From positions 62,001-126,000 of the forward strand of contig NZ_JAEQNC010000004.1 in assembly GCF_016722925.1 (NCBI RefSeq): a DNA stretch of 64,000 bases. Reading direction: 5' to 3'. Source of the stretch: Phytoamicus setariae. Lineage in GTDB: Bacteria > Pseudomonadota > Alphaproteobacteria > Rhizobiales > Rhizobiaceae. The notes under the pieces are model-generated. The model saw nothing but the letters and a program-made list of their open reading frames with translations, was not told the DNA's origin and ran no database searches. Below, in pieces: positions 17,702-25,777 of this stretch. Numbering within the stretch: position 1 is the stretch's first letter; each line of letters starts with the position of its first letter. The position numbers were made by a program, and so were the translations under genes.

Positions 17702-18444
17702 GTCGCGCCTCCGGCTTTCTGATGGGCACGTTGGCCGAGATAGAGCTCGGCGACGACGGGATCGTTCCAGAGCTCGGACGCCACGCCCTCGTGGGCATCC
17801 TTGCCCTCGACCAGAACGTAGGCACGATCGCCGATGGAGAGTGCTGCCTTGGCGTTCTGCTCGACAAGCAGGATGGTGACGCCGGTCTTGCGGATATCTG
17901 TCAGCATCCCAAACACCATGGAGACGAATTTCGGCGACAGGCCCGCCGAAGGCTCGTCGAGCACCAGCAGCTTCGGATCGACGATCAGCGCGCGCGCGAC
18001 CGCCAGCATCTGCCGCTGGCCGCCGGAAAGATTGCCCGCGCCGTTGCGGCGGAAGGATTTGAGATCCGGAAAGAGTTCGTACATCCGTTCGATCCGCTCG
18101 GCGGATTCCTTCGGCTTCAGGATGCCGCCGGCGACGCGGAGATTGTCCTCGACACTCATCAGCGGAAAGATGTTTTCCGTTTGCGGCACGAAGGCCAATC
18201 CCCTGCGGACCATCTGGTGCGCCGGAACGGCGGTGATATCGACGCCGTCAAGCAGCACCTGTCCGCTGGAGACCGGGACGAGCCCGGCGACCGCCTTGAT
18301 GAAACTCGACTTGCCGGCGCCATTAGGCCCGAGCACGATGACGATCTCGCCCTTGTTGACCGTGATGGAAGCGCCGCGGACGATTGGCACGCCGGGCTCG
18401 TAGCCCGCGACGAGATCGCGGACCTGAAGAACAGGTTGGCTCAT
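17698..18444 (-). CDS. livF: Branched-chain type ABC transporter ATPase (LivF family)
   Basis: A 248-residue ATPase. Walker A is GPNGAGKSS, the signature LSGGQRQML, Walker B LLVLDEPSAGLSP and the switch region ILLVEQN; the block GLAFVPQTENIFPLMSVEDNL is the LivF-type Q-loop region. It acts with LivG on the cytoplasmic face of the LivHM channel. ATGA overlaps with livG upstream and livH downstream. Confidence 0.92.
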   Translation of the reverse strand: MSQPVLQVRDLVAGYEPGVPIVRGASITVNKGEIVIVLGPNGAGKSSFIKAVAGLVPVSSGQVLLDGVDITAVPAHQMVRRGLAFVPQTENIFPLMSVEDNLRVAGGILKPKESAERIERMYELFPDLKSFRRNGAGNLSGGQRQMLAVARALIVDPKLLVLDEPSAGLSPKFVSMVFGMLTDIRKTGVTILLVEQNAKAALSIGDRAYVLVEGKDAHEGVASELWNDPVVAELYLGQRAHQKAGGAT

Positions 18445-19238
18445 GCCGCACCTCCGAGATAGGCTTCGATAACGCGTGGGTCGCGGGCGACTTCACTGGC
18501 GGTGCCCTCGCAGATCAGCTGACCGCTCGCCATGACCAGCACCCGGTGGCAAAGCCGCGTCACCATATCGATATTGTGTTCGATCAGCAGAAACGTGACG
18601 CCACGTGCATTGATCTCGCGAATGCGGTCCATGATCACTTCGAGCAGCGTTGCATTGACACCAGCAGCAGGTTCGTCGAGCAGGATGATCTCCGGATCGG
18701 CCATCATCACGCGTGCCAGTTCCAGCAGCTTGCGCTGGCCGCCGGAAAGCACGCGGGCCGGCTCATGCGCCAGCCGCGACAAAAGAACCAGATCGAGCAG
18801 CTCCATCGCCTTTTCCTCGGCGACTCGCTCCTCGGCGGCGACCTTGAATGGCCTGAGGAAATTGGCCACCAGGCTTTCGCCCGTCTGCCCCTGCCCGGCC
18901 AGCATGACATTTTCGACCAGGCTGAGATTGGCAAGCGGTCTGGGGATCTGGAAAGTACGACCAAGCCCGCGGCGAATGCGGCGATGCGGCGCATCGCCGG
19001 AAACGTTGGCGCCGTTCAGCACGATATCACCGCTGCTGGGCGGGATACTGCCGGCCAGCAGATCGAACATCGTCGTCTTGCCGGCCCCATTGGGGCCGAT
19101 CAGTCCGAGGATCTCGCCGCGACGCACTTCGAAGGACACGTCGTTGACGGCGTAGAGGCCGCCGAATCGGCGCACGATGTTTCGCGCCGCCAGCACCGGC
19201 CCGTCAGACGCCGCCTTTCTCACTAAGTTCGAGCTCAT
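18441..19238 (-). CDS. livG: Branched-chain type ABC transporter ATPase (LivG family)
   Basis: A 265-residue ATPase and the first gene of the livGFHM-FAD operon. Walker A GPNGAGKTT, the LivG-type insert after it (APHRRIRRGLGRTFQIPRP), signature LSGGQRKLLELAR, Walker B IILLDEPAAGVN and switch FLLIEHN are visible. ATG 19238 is chosen because AGAGGGAA lies just upstream; the frame extends to 19310 but through the operator region. The operon reads away from the GntR gene. Confidence 0.92.
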   Translation of the reverse strand: MSSNLVRKAASDGPVLAARNIVRRFGGLYAVNDVSFEVRRGEILGLIGPNGAGKTTMFDLLAGSIPPSSGDIVLNGANVSGDAPHRRIRRGLGRTFQIPRPLANLSLVENVMLAGQGQTGESLVANFLRPFKVAAEERVAEEKAMELLDLVLLSRLAHEPARVLSGGQRKLLELARVMMADPEIILLDEPAAGVNATLLEVIMDRIREINARGVTFLLIEHNIDMVTRLCHRVLVMASGQLICEGTASEVARDPRVIEAYLGGAA

Positions 19239-19286
19239 TGTTCCCTCTGGCCGAAATGGGTCAAAGCCATTTCGTGATATTTGATC

Positions 19287-19312
19287 TGTGATCACACTTG
19301 CATTGATCACAA
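19287..19312. promoter_or_regulatory. Paired TGATCA operator candidates in the livG/gntR spacer
   Basis: TGTGATCACA (19287-19296) is a perfect 10-bp palindrome and TTGATCACAA (19303-19312) a second site with the same GATCAC core, their centres 15 bp apart, midway in the 131-bp spacer between divergent genes. FCD-type GntR proteins bind short palindromes like these. Binding by the adjacent regulator is inferred from position. Confidence 0.55.
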
Positions 19313-19369
19313 TATTAGGCTTAAAATATTTCGCAAGCAGAAAATCGAAGCGCCCCGAACGGAGTCACG

Positions 19370-20110
19370 ATGTCGAAGGCCGCTATGGATAAAAGCAGTG
19401 ATTTTGCCGTAGGCCATCTGGCGCCGGTTGGCCGCGAGACCGTACAGGACCGCGTCTATACCGAATTGCGCCGCGCGCTGATCGGCGGCCTGTTCGAGCC
19501 AAGCCAGGTGCTGACGATCCGCGGACTCGCCGAAGCGCTGGCAACCAGCACCATGCCGGTGCGCGAGGCCGTAGGGCGACTGATCACCGAAAAGGCGCTT
19601 GAGGCGCTGCCGAACCGGTCAGCGCGCGTACCGCCAATCACGCTCGAGCGCATGGACGACCTGCTGCGCACCCGAATTCTGATCGAAGGCGAAGCCATCG
19701 CATTAGCCGCCACCCGCATGACACCGCGCCAGATCGCCATAGTCGAAGGCCTGCTCGCGGAGTGGGACGAGATGCGCGCGCTCAAGCAGCCGAAGGATGT
19801 CGACCGCGAAGTGACGCTCAACCAGAGCTTCCATTTCGAGATCTATCACGCCTGCGGATCCTCGGTGCTGATCCCGATGATCGAGAGTCTCTGGCTGCAA
19901 TCCGGCCCCTGCATCCGGGTGGCGATCTACGCCTTTTCCGAAGCGGGCGAGGTCGACACGGCCCATTACCACCGCGCCATCGTGGCGGCCCTCGTCGCCA
20001 AGGATCCCGATGCGGCCCGCGAAGCGCTGGCGGCAGACATATCCAGGCCGTTCGCCTTTCTTCGCCAGAAGCTGCGGGCCGAAGCCACATCCAAGGAAAA
20101 CCAAGCATGA
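19370..20110 (+). CDS. GntR-family regulator, FCD subfamily
   Basis: A 246-residue regulator. The N-terminal winged helix (about 22-85) contains VYTELRRALIGGLFEPSQVLT and the recognition segment TSTMPVREAVGRLITEKALE, the GntR signature. The C-terminal all-helical FCD domain (about 95-225) has the usual D/H metal or ligand positions (NQSFHFEIYHA and HYHRAIVAAL). It is divergent from the liv operon and is the first gene of the plus-strand operon, whose second gene overlaps it by ATGA, so it probably regulates both arms. FCD regulators commonly respond to a carboxylate substrate or intermediate. Confidence 0.88.
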   Translation: MSKAAMDKSSDFAVGHLAPVGRETVQDRVYTELRRALIGGLFEPSQVLTIRGLAEALATSTMPVREAVGRLITEKALEALPNRSARVPPITLERMDDLLRTRILIEGEAIALAATRMTPRQIAIVEGLLAEWDEMRALKQPKDVDREVTLNQSFHFEIYHACGSSVLIPMIESLWLQSGPCIRVAIYAFSEAGEVDTAHYHRAIVAALVAKDPDAAREALAADISRPFAFLRQKLRAEATSKENQA

Positions 20111-20595
20111 GCAACCGCGCCATCCTCATCACCGAACCGAAATCCGGCCTGTCCGTCACCGCACCGTTGCTGGACGCCAAGGCGCCCGAAAACGCGGCCT
20201 TCTTCTGGGATTATCTCGCCGAACCGCGGATCGTCGGCGGCCTGCATGCGATGTGGACCGGTCCGGAAATCTCCTGCCCGATCCCGCCCGCACATCTCGA
20301 AGGCGCAGCCTATGCTGTCGCCCTGCCCGCCGAAAACGCCACGCTCAATCCTCAGCCCGGCGATATCGTCCTCTCCTATGTTCCACCGCGCATGTGGGGC
20401 GGAAATCCCAATGCGATCTTCGACATCGGCCTTTTCTATGGCGCCGGCGCCCGGCTGCTGTTTCCGATCGGCTGGCTTGCCGGCAGTGTCGTCGCGCAGG
20501 TCCGGGCGGAAGAGCGCGAGCATTTCGCTGCCGCCTGCGGCGCAATCCGCAAGTCCGGCGCCTGTGACGTGACCTTTGCCCGCGTGGAGATCTGA
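20107..20595 (+). CDS. DUF3830 family protein (cyclophilin-like fold)
   Basis: A 162-residue protein whose ATG overlaps the GntR stop (ATGA). The pattern LLDAKAPENAAFFWDYL near the start, LHAMWTGPEISCPIP, ENATLNPQPGDIVLSYVP and IFDIGLFYGAG matches the DUF3830 family, thought to adopt a cyclophilin-like barrel. No biochemical role is established for the family as far as I know. Here it sits inside a transporter/oxidoreductase island, so an auxiliary role in breakdown or binding of the imported compound is the natural guess. Confidence 0.72.
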   Translation: MSNRAILITEPKSGLSVTAPLLDAKAPENAAFFWDYLAEPRIVGGLHAMWTGPEISCPIPPAHLEGAAYAVALPAENATLNPQPGDIVLSYVPPRMWGGNPNAIFDIGLFYGAGARLLFPIGWLAGSVVAQVRAEEREHFAAACGAIRKSGACDVTFARVEI

Positions 20596-20596
20596 G

Positions 20597-20944
20597 ATGA
20601 GCGACGATAGTTTCGAACTTTACGATCTCAGGGTCGAAGCGGTGATCCCCGAGGGAAAACCGATCTATTGCGGCGCAAAGGAAGGCGACCATTTCGAGTT
20701 GCGCGGCGAAATGCTCTCCATGCCGCCGGGTCAGGGATTTTCGATCTATTCGATTTCCGCCGTGCTGCCGCTGCTGGCGGCCAAGCAACGCCCGACCCAC
20801 AAGAACGACTGGATGACCTCGGACGCCGAGATCGCCTGCCCCGACCCGAACTGCGCAAGCCGACTGCGGATTGTCAGGCTCGACAAGCGCCGTTTCAGCC
20901 ATGCTGCGACTACCGCAGTGCCGTTGCCGAAGGAGTCGGAATGA
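20597..20944 (+). CDS. TIGR04076 family small protein
   Basis: A 115-residue protein from ATG 20597 (GGAG eight bases upstream; the frame is open back to 20576). It shows the family's layout: LYDLRVEAVIPEGKPIYCG, KEGDHFELRGEMLSMPPGQGF, a central alpha helix and a CPDPNCASRLRIVRLDK end with conserved cysteines. TIGR04076 proteins are small, uncharacterised and often found next to metabolic genes. One base after the DUF3830 stop; co-transcribed. Function unknown. Confidence 0.72.
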   Translation: MSDDSFELYDLRVEAVIPEGKPIYCGAKEGDHFELRGEMLSMPPGQGFSIYSISAVLPLLAAKQRPTHKNDWMTSDAEIACPDPNCASRLRIVRLDKRRFSHAATTAVPLPKESE

Positions 20945-20968
20945 CGATGCAAGGCTGGCGATTAAAGG

Positions 20969-21112
20969 CTTGCCTCCCTCTTCTCCCCTGCGGGGAGAAG
21001 GTGGCCGAAGGCCGGATGAGGGGGCCCTTCTCCAGGCCCCGACGTCGCCCCCTCATCGCCTCGCTACGCTCGGCACTTCTCCCCGCTGGGGGGAAGAGGG
21101 AGCAAGCGGCAA
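20969..21112. repeat. RIME-like rhizobial intergenic palindromic repeat
   Basis: About 144 bp in which the left half (TGCCTCCCTCTTCTCCCC, GCGGGGAGAAGGTG, GGATGAGGGGGC) is repeated inverted in the right half (GCCCCCTCATCGCC, CTTCTCCCCGCTGGGG, GAAGAGGGAGCAAGCGGC). Arm order and base composition are those of the Rhizobium intergenic mosaic elements (RIME). It lies between the TIGR04076 and aldo-keto reductase genes within an otherwise tight operon. Assignment is from memory of the element's consensus; the inverted arms are directly visible. Confidence 0.75.
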
Positions 21113-21152
21113 GTCTTCATTTTCGCTTTAACCAATCCGGAAATCGCACACT

Positions 21153-22205
21153 ATGACCAAGACGTTTGAACTCAGCCCCGGCTATCACATTTCCCGCGTT
21201 ATCCGTGGCGGCTGGCAGCTGGCCGGCGGCCACGGCGCTGTCGATCGCGCGCAGGCGGTCAGCGATCTCGTCGCTGCCTTCGACGCTGGTATCACGACCT
21301 ATGACTGCGCCGACATCTATACTGGTGTCGAAGAACTGATCGGTGAAGCCCGGCTGAAGCTCGCCAACGATCGCGGTGCCGATGCCGCAGCGAAGATGAA
21401 GGTACACACCAAGTTCGTGCCGGACCTCGAAGTGCTGCCGCGCATCAGCCGCGACTATGTGAGCGGCATCGTCGAGCAGTCGCTCAAGCGGCTGAAAACC
21501 GATCAGATAGACCTGGTGCAGTTTCACTGGTGGGACTACGACTACCCTGCCTACGTGGACGCCATGGGTTGGCTGAACGAGTTGCACATCGCGGGCAAGA
21601 TCCGAAATGTCGGCACCACCAATTTCGACACGCCGCGCCTGACCGAAATCCTGGCGGCCGGCGTCCCGCTCGTCAGCCAACAGCTGCAATATTCGGTTCT
21701 CGACCAACGGCCCGCCCATCATCTGGCAGCCCTCGCGGCGGAACACAACATCAAGTTCCTGTGCTACGGTTCGGTCGCCGGCGGCTTCATCAGCGACAAA
21801 TGGCTCGGCCAGCCGGAACCGGAGATGCCGCTCGAGAACCGCTCGCTGGTCAAGTACAAGCTGATCATCGACGATTTCGGCGGCTGGGACCTGTTCCAGG
21901 AAATGCTGCGGACGCTGAAGGCCATCGGTGACGTCCATGGCGTCGATATCGCCACCGTTGCCAGCGCCTGGGTTCTGACCCAGCCGCAGGTCGCCGCCGT
22001 CATCGTCGGCGCACGCAACCAGGAACACGCCATGGCCAATGCCAGGATCATGGATATGGAGCTGACAGCCGAAGACCGTGCGCGGATCGAAGCCGTCATC
22101 GCCCGGAGCACCGGCCCCGAGGGCGACGTCTATACGCTGGAGCGGGACCGCACCGGCCGGCACGGTTCGATCATGCACTACAACCTGAATGCGGGGAAGA
22201 AATGA
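21153..22205 (+). CDS. Aldo-keto reductase
   Basis: A 350-residue (alpha/beta)8-barrel NADPH oxidoreductase. The catalytic tetrad is in place: D51 (TYDCADIY), Y56, K87 (HTKFV) and H125 (QFHWW); NVGTTNFD and the C-terminal IVGARNQEH cofactor region follow. The length is 20-30 residues above the typical enzyme because of a C-terminal tail. It is translationally coupled to the NTF2-like gene (ATGA overlap at 22202). In the island it probably reduces or oxidises an aldehyde or ketone intermediate made by the FAD enzyme. The substrate is unknown. Confidence 0.85.
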   Translation: MTKTFELSPGYHISRVIRGGWQLAGGHGAVDRAQAVSDLVAAFDAGITTYDCADIYTGVEELIGEARLKLANDRGADAAAKMKVHTKFVPDLEVLPRISRDYVSGIVEQSLKRLKTDQIDLVQFHWWDYDYPAYVDAMGWLNELHIAGKIRNVGTTNFDTPRLTEILAAGVPLVSQQLQYSVLDQRPAHHLAALAAEHNIKFLCYGSVAGGFISDKWLGQPEPEMPLENRSLVKYKLIIDDFGGWDLFQEMLRTLKAIGDVHGVDIATVASAWVLTQPQVAAVIVGARNQEHAMANARIMDMELTAEDRARIEAVIARSTGPEGDVYTLERDRTGRHGSIMHYNLNAGKK

Positions 22206-22618
22206 ACCTGTTCGATCGCGCCAGCGCCGAGATCATCGCGCTACACCGCTTCTTCGTCGCATGGTTCGACAAGGTAACATCGGCCGATGCCGATTTCAGC
22301 CGCTTCGACCAGTCGATGGGCGACGGCATGCAGATGATCGCGCCGAGCGGGGCGATCCTCGACCGGCAGGCACTCGTTGGCTATGTCCGCGACTGCCGGG
22401 ACACATTCGACGGCGATTTCAGCATCGACATTTCGGACATCCGTCCCGTCTGGGAAAGCGATGACGCGATCGTCGTCTCCTATATCGAAAAGCAGCAGCG
22501 CAAGGGGGTAAAGACCGCCCGCCGCGCCACCGCCCTTTTCACCAAGAGTTCATCGGCGCCATCAGGCGTCGAATGGCGCCACCTGCATGAAACCTGGATG
22601 CAGACGGCAGAAAACTGA
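22202..22618 (+). CDS. NTF2-like (SnoaL/DUF4440-type) small protein
   Basis: A 138-residue protein with the cone-shaped-fold pattern: an N-terminal helix (ASAEIIALHRFFVAWFD), a middle segment FDQSMGDGMQMIAPSGAILDRQALV and three late beta strands ending WRHLHETWM. Members act as small isomerases, dehydratases or ligand binders. It overlaps the aldo-keto reductase stop by four bases. No firm catalytic residues can be assigned. Confidence 0.6.
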   Translation: MNLFDRASAEIIALHRFFVAWFDKVTSADADFSRFDQSMGDGMQMIAPSGAILDRQALVGYVRDCRDTFDGDFSIDISDIRPVWESDDAIVVSYIEKQQRKGVKTARRATALFTKSSSAPSGVEWRHLHETWMQTAEN

Positions 22619-22684
22619 CAGGTCACGCCTATAGCCTCCGTACCTTAAACTGGGAACACATCACACCTAACAAGGGGAACCACC

Positions 22685-23944
22685 ATGAAGAAGACTATCC
22701 TTCAACTGACTGCCGCATTGCTGCTGACCGGCGTTGCCGGCATCGCCAATGCCGCCGACTGCAAGATCACGGTCGGCCTCGTGATGGAACTGACCGGCCC
22801 CGCCGGCGAATATGGCCAGGCCGGTGCAAAATCCGTGGAGATGGCCTTCCGCGACATCAACGAAGCCGGCGGCGTGCGTGGCTGCGATCTCGTCACTGAT
22901 ACCCGTGACAGCCAGAGCCAGGGCAATGTCGCCGTCGACGCTGCGACCCAGCTCGTTCAGGTCAAGAAAGTGCCCGTCGTCATCGGCGGCATCATTTCCT
23001 CCGTCTCGATCCCGATCCTGACCTCGGTCACTGGCCCGGCGAAAATCGTCCAGGTCTCGCCGGCATCGTCCTCGCCGACACTGACGGCGCTCGGCCGCGA
23101 CGGCAAGACCAACGGTATCTTCTTCCGCACCATCACGTCTGACGCACTTCAGGGTGTTGCTGCAGCAAAGTATGCCGTCGACAAGGGCTTCAAGAAGTTG
23201 TCGATCATCCATGTCAACAACGACTTCGGCGTCAACATGGTGGCGGAATTCGCGCGCGCCTATAAGGCGCTCGGCGGCACCATCATTTCCACCACGCCCT
23301 ATAACGAAAAGCAGTCGAGCTACGCATCGGAAGTCACCGCCGCCATGGGTGGTGAGCCTGATGGCCTCTATCTCATCAGCTATCCGGTTGATGGCGCGAC
23401 CATTGCCCGTACTTGGATCTCGCAGGGCGGCCCGCAGAAGTTCCTGCTTAACGACGGCATGAACAGCCCCGACTTCATCGACTCGGTCGGCGCGGAATAC
23501 CTGAAGGACGCCTATGGCACCTCCTCGGGCACAAGCCCGACAGCTTCCACCGACTACTTCATGAAGAACTACAAGGACTTCTCCGGTATCGAGCCGTCCA
23601 ACCCGGCTGCCGACCGTTCCTATGACGCAGGTGCGATCGTCGGCCTGGCGATTGCCATCGCCGGCTCCGAAGATCCGGCCAAGATCAAGGACGCCATGTT
23701 CAAGGCCGTCGATCCCGCCGGCACGCCTATCTATGCCGGCAAGGAAGAGTTCGCCAAGGCGCTCGGCCTGATCAAGGACGGCAAGCCGATCCGCTACGAA
23801 GGCGTTATCGGTCCGGTCAGCTTCGACAAGTACGGCGACATCACCGGCCCGTTCCGTCTCTGGAAGATCAAGGACGGCAAGGTCGAGACCGAAGGCGAAA
23901 TGACCACCGACGACGTCGGCAAGCTGCAGTCTCAGATCCAGTAA
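22685..23944 (+). CDS. Periplasmic binding protein of the branched-chain (Peripla_BP_6) type
   Basis: A 419-residue protein with signal peptide MKKTILQLTAALLLTGVAG...ANA and mature start DCKITVGLVMELTGPAGEYGQ, the LivK/AmiC-type opening, followed by GGVRGCDLV, a hinge near SPASSSPTLTALG and YNEKQSSYASEV. Two early cysteines (DCKI, GCDL) could form a disulphide. It is the last gene of the plus-strand arm with GGGGAA as ribosome site and a strong terminator behind it. It supplies the LivFGHM complex encoded across the divergent spacer. The ligand is unknown. Confidence 0.92.
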   Translation: MKKTILQLTAALLLTGVAGIANAADCKITVGLVMELTGPAGEYGQAGAKSVEMAFRDINEAGGVRGCDLVTDTRDSQSQGNVAVDAATQLVQVKKVPVVIGGIISSVSIPILTSVTGPAKIVQVSPASSSPTLTALGRDGKTNGIFFRTITSDALQGVAAAKYAVDKGFKKLSIIHVNNDFGVNMVAEFARAYKALGGTIISTTPYNEKQSSYASEVTAAMGGEPDGLYLISYPVDGATIARTWISQGGPQKFLLNDGMNSPDFIDSVGAEYLKDAYGTSSGTSPTASTDYFMKNYKDFSGIEPSNPAADRSYDAGAIVGLAIAIAGSEDPAKIKDAMFKAVDPAGTPIYAGKEEFAKALGLIKDGKPIRYEGVIGPVSFDKYGDITGPFRLWKIKDGKVETEGEMTTDDVGKLQSQIQ

Positions 23945-23967
23945 GTAAGTGCTCAACGCACATGACG

Positions 23968-23997
23968 GCCGGTGCAGCTCTTGTTGCGCCGGCTTTT
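23968..23997 (+). terminator. Rho-independent terminator after the binding-protein gene
   Basis: GCCGGTGCA (23968-23976) pairs with TGCGCCGGC (one G-U) around a short loop and is followed by seven T's, 24 nt after the stop. It closes the plus-strand arm of the island. Confidence 0.82.
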
Positions 23998-24177
23998 TTG
24001 CTATCCATTGGCATAGGGCGGCAGCGGTCGGGTAGGACACGACGCGGGCTGCATTCTCGATTTTAAGCTTACTTGCTAACCAGTCTGTGAAATCCGCCGG
24101 TCTGTCTGGAGGGATTCTATGGCCATGGCAGCCCATCGCGTGTATTCGTGTGCAATCAAACTACGATTGGATGTTAC

Positions 24178-25131
24178 ATGCCACAGGAACTTTCCCCTGA
24201 CCGGATCGCCGAAGAACTCGTCACGCTGCGCGATTTCTGGCGCTATGCCATCAGCCGTTTTCGCGCCGCCAATCTGACGTTCGGCCACGGAACGACGACG
24301 GCGACTGACGATGCCGCCTTCCTGGTGCTCGACAGCCTCGATCTGCCGATCGACACACTCGATCCCTTCCTTGATGCCAAGCTCACCGCTTCCGAGCGAA
24401 AACTGCTCGCCGAACGCATCGAGGCGCGGGTGGCCACCCGCAAGCCGTCCGCCTACCTGACAGGCCGGTCCTACATCCAGGGCATCCGCTTCATCGTTGA
24501 CGAACGCGTCATCGTTCCACGCTCCTACATCGGCGAGATCCTGTTTTCCGAATATGCGGACGCGGATGGGGAAGAGTCGGTTTATCTGCCCGACCGCTTT
24601 GGTGTGGAAAGCGTCGTCGATATCTGCACCGGTTCAGGCTGCCTGGCTGTCATCGCCGCCGGCTTGTTTCCGAATGCCGAGGTCGACGCGGTCGACCTGT
24701 CACCCGATGCCCTCGAAGTCGCAAAGCTCAACGTCGCCGAACACAATCTGGAAGAACGCCTCAATCTCCATCACGGGGATCTGTTCGGGCCGCTCAAGAA
24801 CAAGCGCTACGACCTGATCATCACCAACCCGCCCTATGTCGATCACGAGGAAATGGCTGTTCTGCCCGAGGAATACCAGACCGAGCCGGCCATGGCGCTA
24901 GATGGCGGGCCGGATGGGCTCGACCTCGTCCGCCGGCTGATCTCCGAGGCGCCAAAGCACCTCAATCCCGGCGGCGGCATGATCTGCGAGATCGGCACCG
25001 GCCGCGAGATCATCGAGGAAGAGTATCCCGACCTCGATTTCTTCTGGCTCGATACGGAGGAGTCGCAGGGCGAAGTGTTCTGGATTACCGCCGAAGCACT
25101 GGGTGTCACGGACAAAAAGAAGAAGAAGTGA
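24178..25131 (+). CDS. prmB: Ribosomal protein L3 N5-glutamine methyltransferase
   Basis: A 317-residue HemK-family methyltransferase. The N-terminal helical domain (LVTLRDFWRYAISRFRAANLTFGHG) is the PrmB type, the SAM site is VVDICTGSGCLAVIAA and the catalytic motif IITNPPYVD identifies glutamine-amide methylation. PrmB modifies a glutamine of L3 for 50S assembly. The ATG at 24178 gives the usual N-terminus but has no good ribosome site; a GTG at 24148 is in frame, and an out-of-frame ORF with a strong site starts at 24119. A Lys-rich C-terminus (KKKKK) ends the protein. Confidence 0.9.
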   Translation: MPQELSPDRIAEELVTLRDFWRYAISRFRAANLTFGHGTTTATDDAAFLVLDSLDLPIDTLDPFLDAKLTASERKLLAERIEARVATRKPSAYLTGRSYIQGIRFIVDERVIVPRSYIGEILFSEYADADGEESVYLPDRFGVESVVDICTGSGCLAVIAAGLFPNAEVDAVDLSPDALEVAKLNVAEHNLEERLNLHHGDLFGPLKNKRYDLIITNPPYVDHEEMAVLPEEYQTEPAMALDGGPDGLDLVRRLISEAPKHLNPGGGMICEIGTGREIIEEEYPDLDFFWLDTEESQGEVFWITAEALGVTDKKKKK

Positions 25132-25460
25132 GCCAGCGTCGAGCAGATGAAGCCGCAATCTGGGTCTTGATCAACGACGCATGGAAAAACATGTCTCTTG
25201 CACAAAGGAGACTCTGGGAAACCATCAGCATCACGCCGGAAAAGTGGACCTACAAACCACATTCAAACCCGGTTCCGGAAGCTTGGGTGGTGGCTATAAT
25301 AGGTACCTCCCATATTTGGTATGACGACTACTATGATGAAATGTACGATGGCTTTTATGTCTCAGAACACTGCCGTTACGGCGAAACCATTGCACAAATG
25401 AATGGCGGCGGCGGCCTCGAAACCGCCGTCCAGATATTGCTCGAAAAAATAGTCATATAG
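25128..25460 (+). CDS. Small hypothetical protein translationally coupled to prmB
   Basis: A 110-residue frame starting at GTG 25128, which overlaps the prmB stop (GTGA). A later ATG at 25193 (MSLAQRRLWETIS) is an alternative. The sequence has an aromatic, acidic centre (HIWYDDYYDEMYDGFYVSE) and a closing GGGGLETAVQILLEKI helix. Base composition is more AT-rich and codon choice less GC-biased than in prmB, which hints at recent acquisition. I do not recognise the family; small acidic aromatic-rich proteins include toxin-immunity proteins but nothing here proves that. Confidence 0.6.
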   Translation: MSQRRADEAAIWVLINDAWKNMSLAQRRLWETISITPEKWTYKPHSNPVPEAWVVAIIGTSHIWYDDYYDEMYDGFYVSEHCRYGETIAQMNGGGGLETAVQILLEKIVI

Positions 25461-25468
25461 AACTGGGC

Positions 25469-25777
25469 TCACTCCTCCGGCTCGGCCGTGAACATCAGCG
25501 GAAAGCCTGCATCCTTGGCATAGTCCATCGCCTCCTTGACCTTGGTCTCGGCGATATCGCGCGCATAGACCGCCACGACGCAGGAGCCCTTCCGGTGCGC
25601 CGTGATCATGATGTGGTAGCCGGCGGACTCACCGGTCCTGAACACCGCCTGCAGGATCATGATGACGAATTCACGCGGCGTATAATCGTCGTTGAAGAGG
25701 ATGACCTTGTAGAGCCGAGGCTTGTCGATCTTCGGCTTGATCTTGGTCTTGGGCGTCAGGACAATATCGTCGCTCAT
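25469..25777 (-). CDS. clpS: ATP-dependent Clp protease adaptor ClpS (ClpS2 type)
   Basis: A 102-residue adaptor that delivers N-end-rule substrates to ClpAP. The core LYKVILFNDDYTPREFVIMILQ, the MITAHRKGSCVV strand and the ending DAGFPLMFTAEPEE match the alphaproteobacterial ClpS2 paralogue rather than ClpS1. ATG 25777 is used (GGAG seven bases upstream); the frame extends to a TTG at 25795. It stands alone, convergent with the prmB-linked small gene, and clpA is not in the window. Confidence 0.92.
   Translation of the reverse strand: MSDDIVLTPKTKIKPKIDKPRLYKVILFNDDYTPREFVIMILQAVFRTGESAGYHIMITAHRKGSCVVAVYARDIAETKVKEAMDYAKDAGFPLMFTAEPEE

Noticed and set aside
22667-24136. A 489-codon minus-strand frame opposite the binding-protein gene
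   Set aside because: The plus strand has a signal peptide, Peripla_BP_6 sequence and a terminator; the minus-strand protein is shadow-like.
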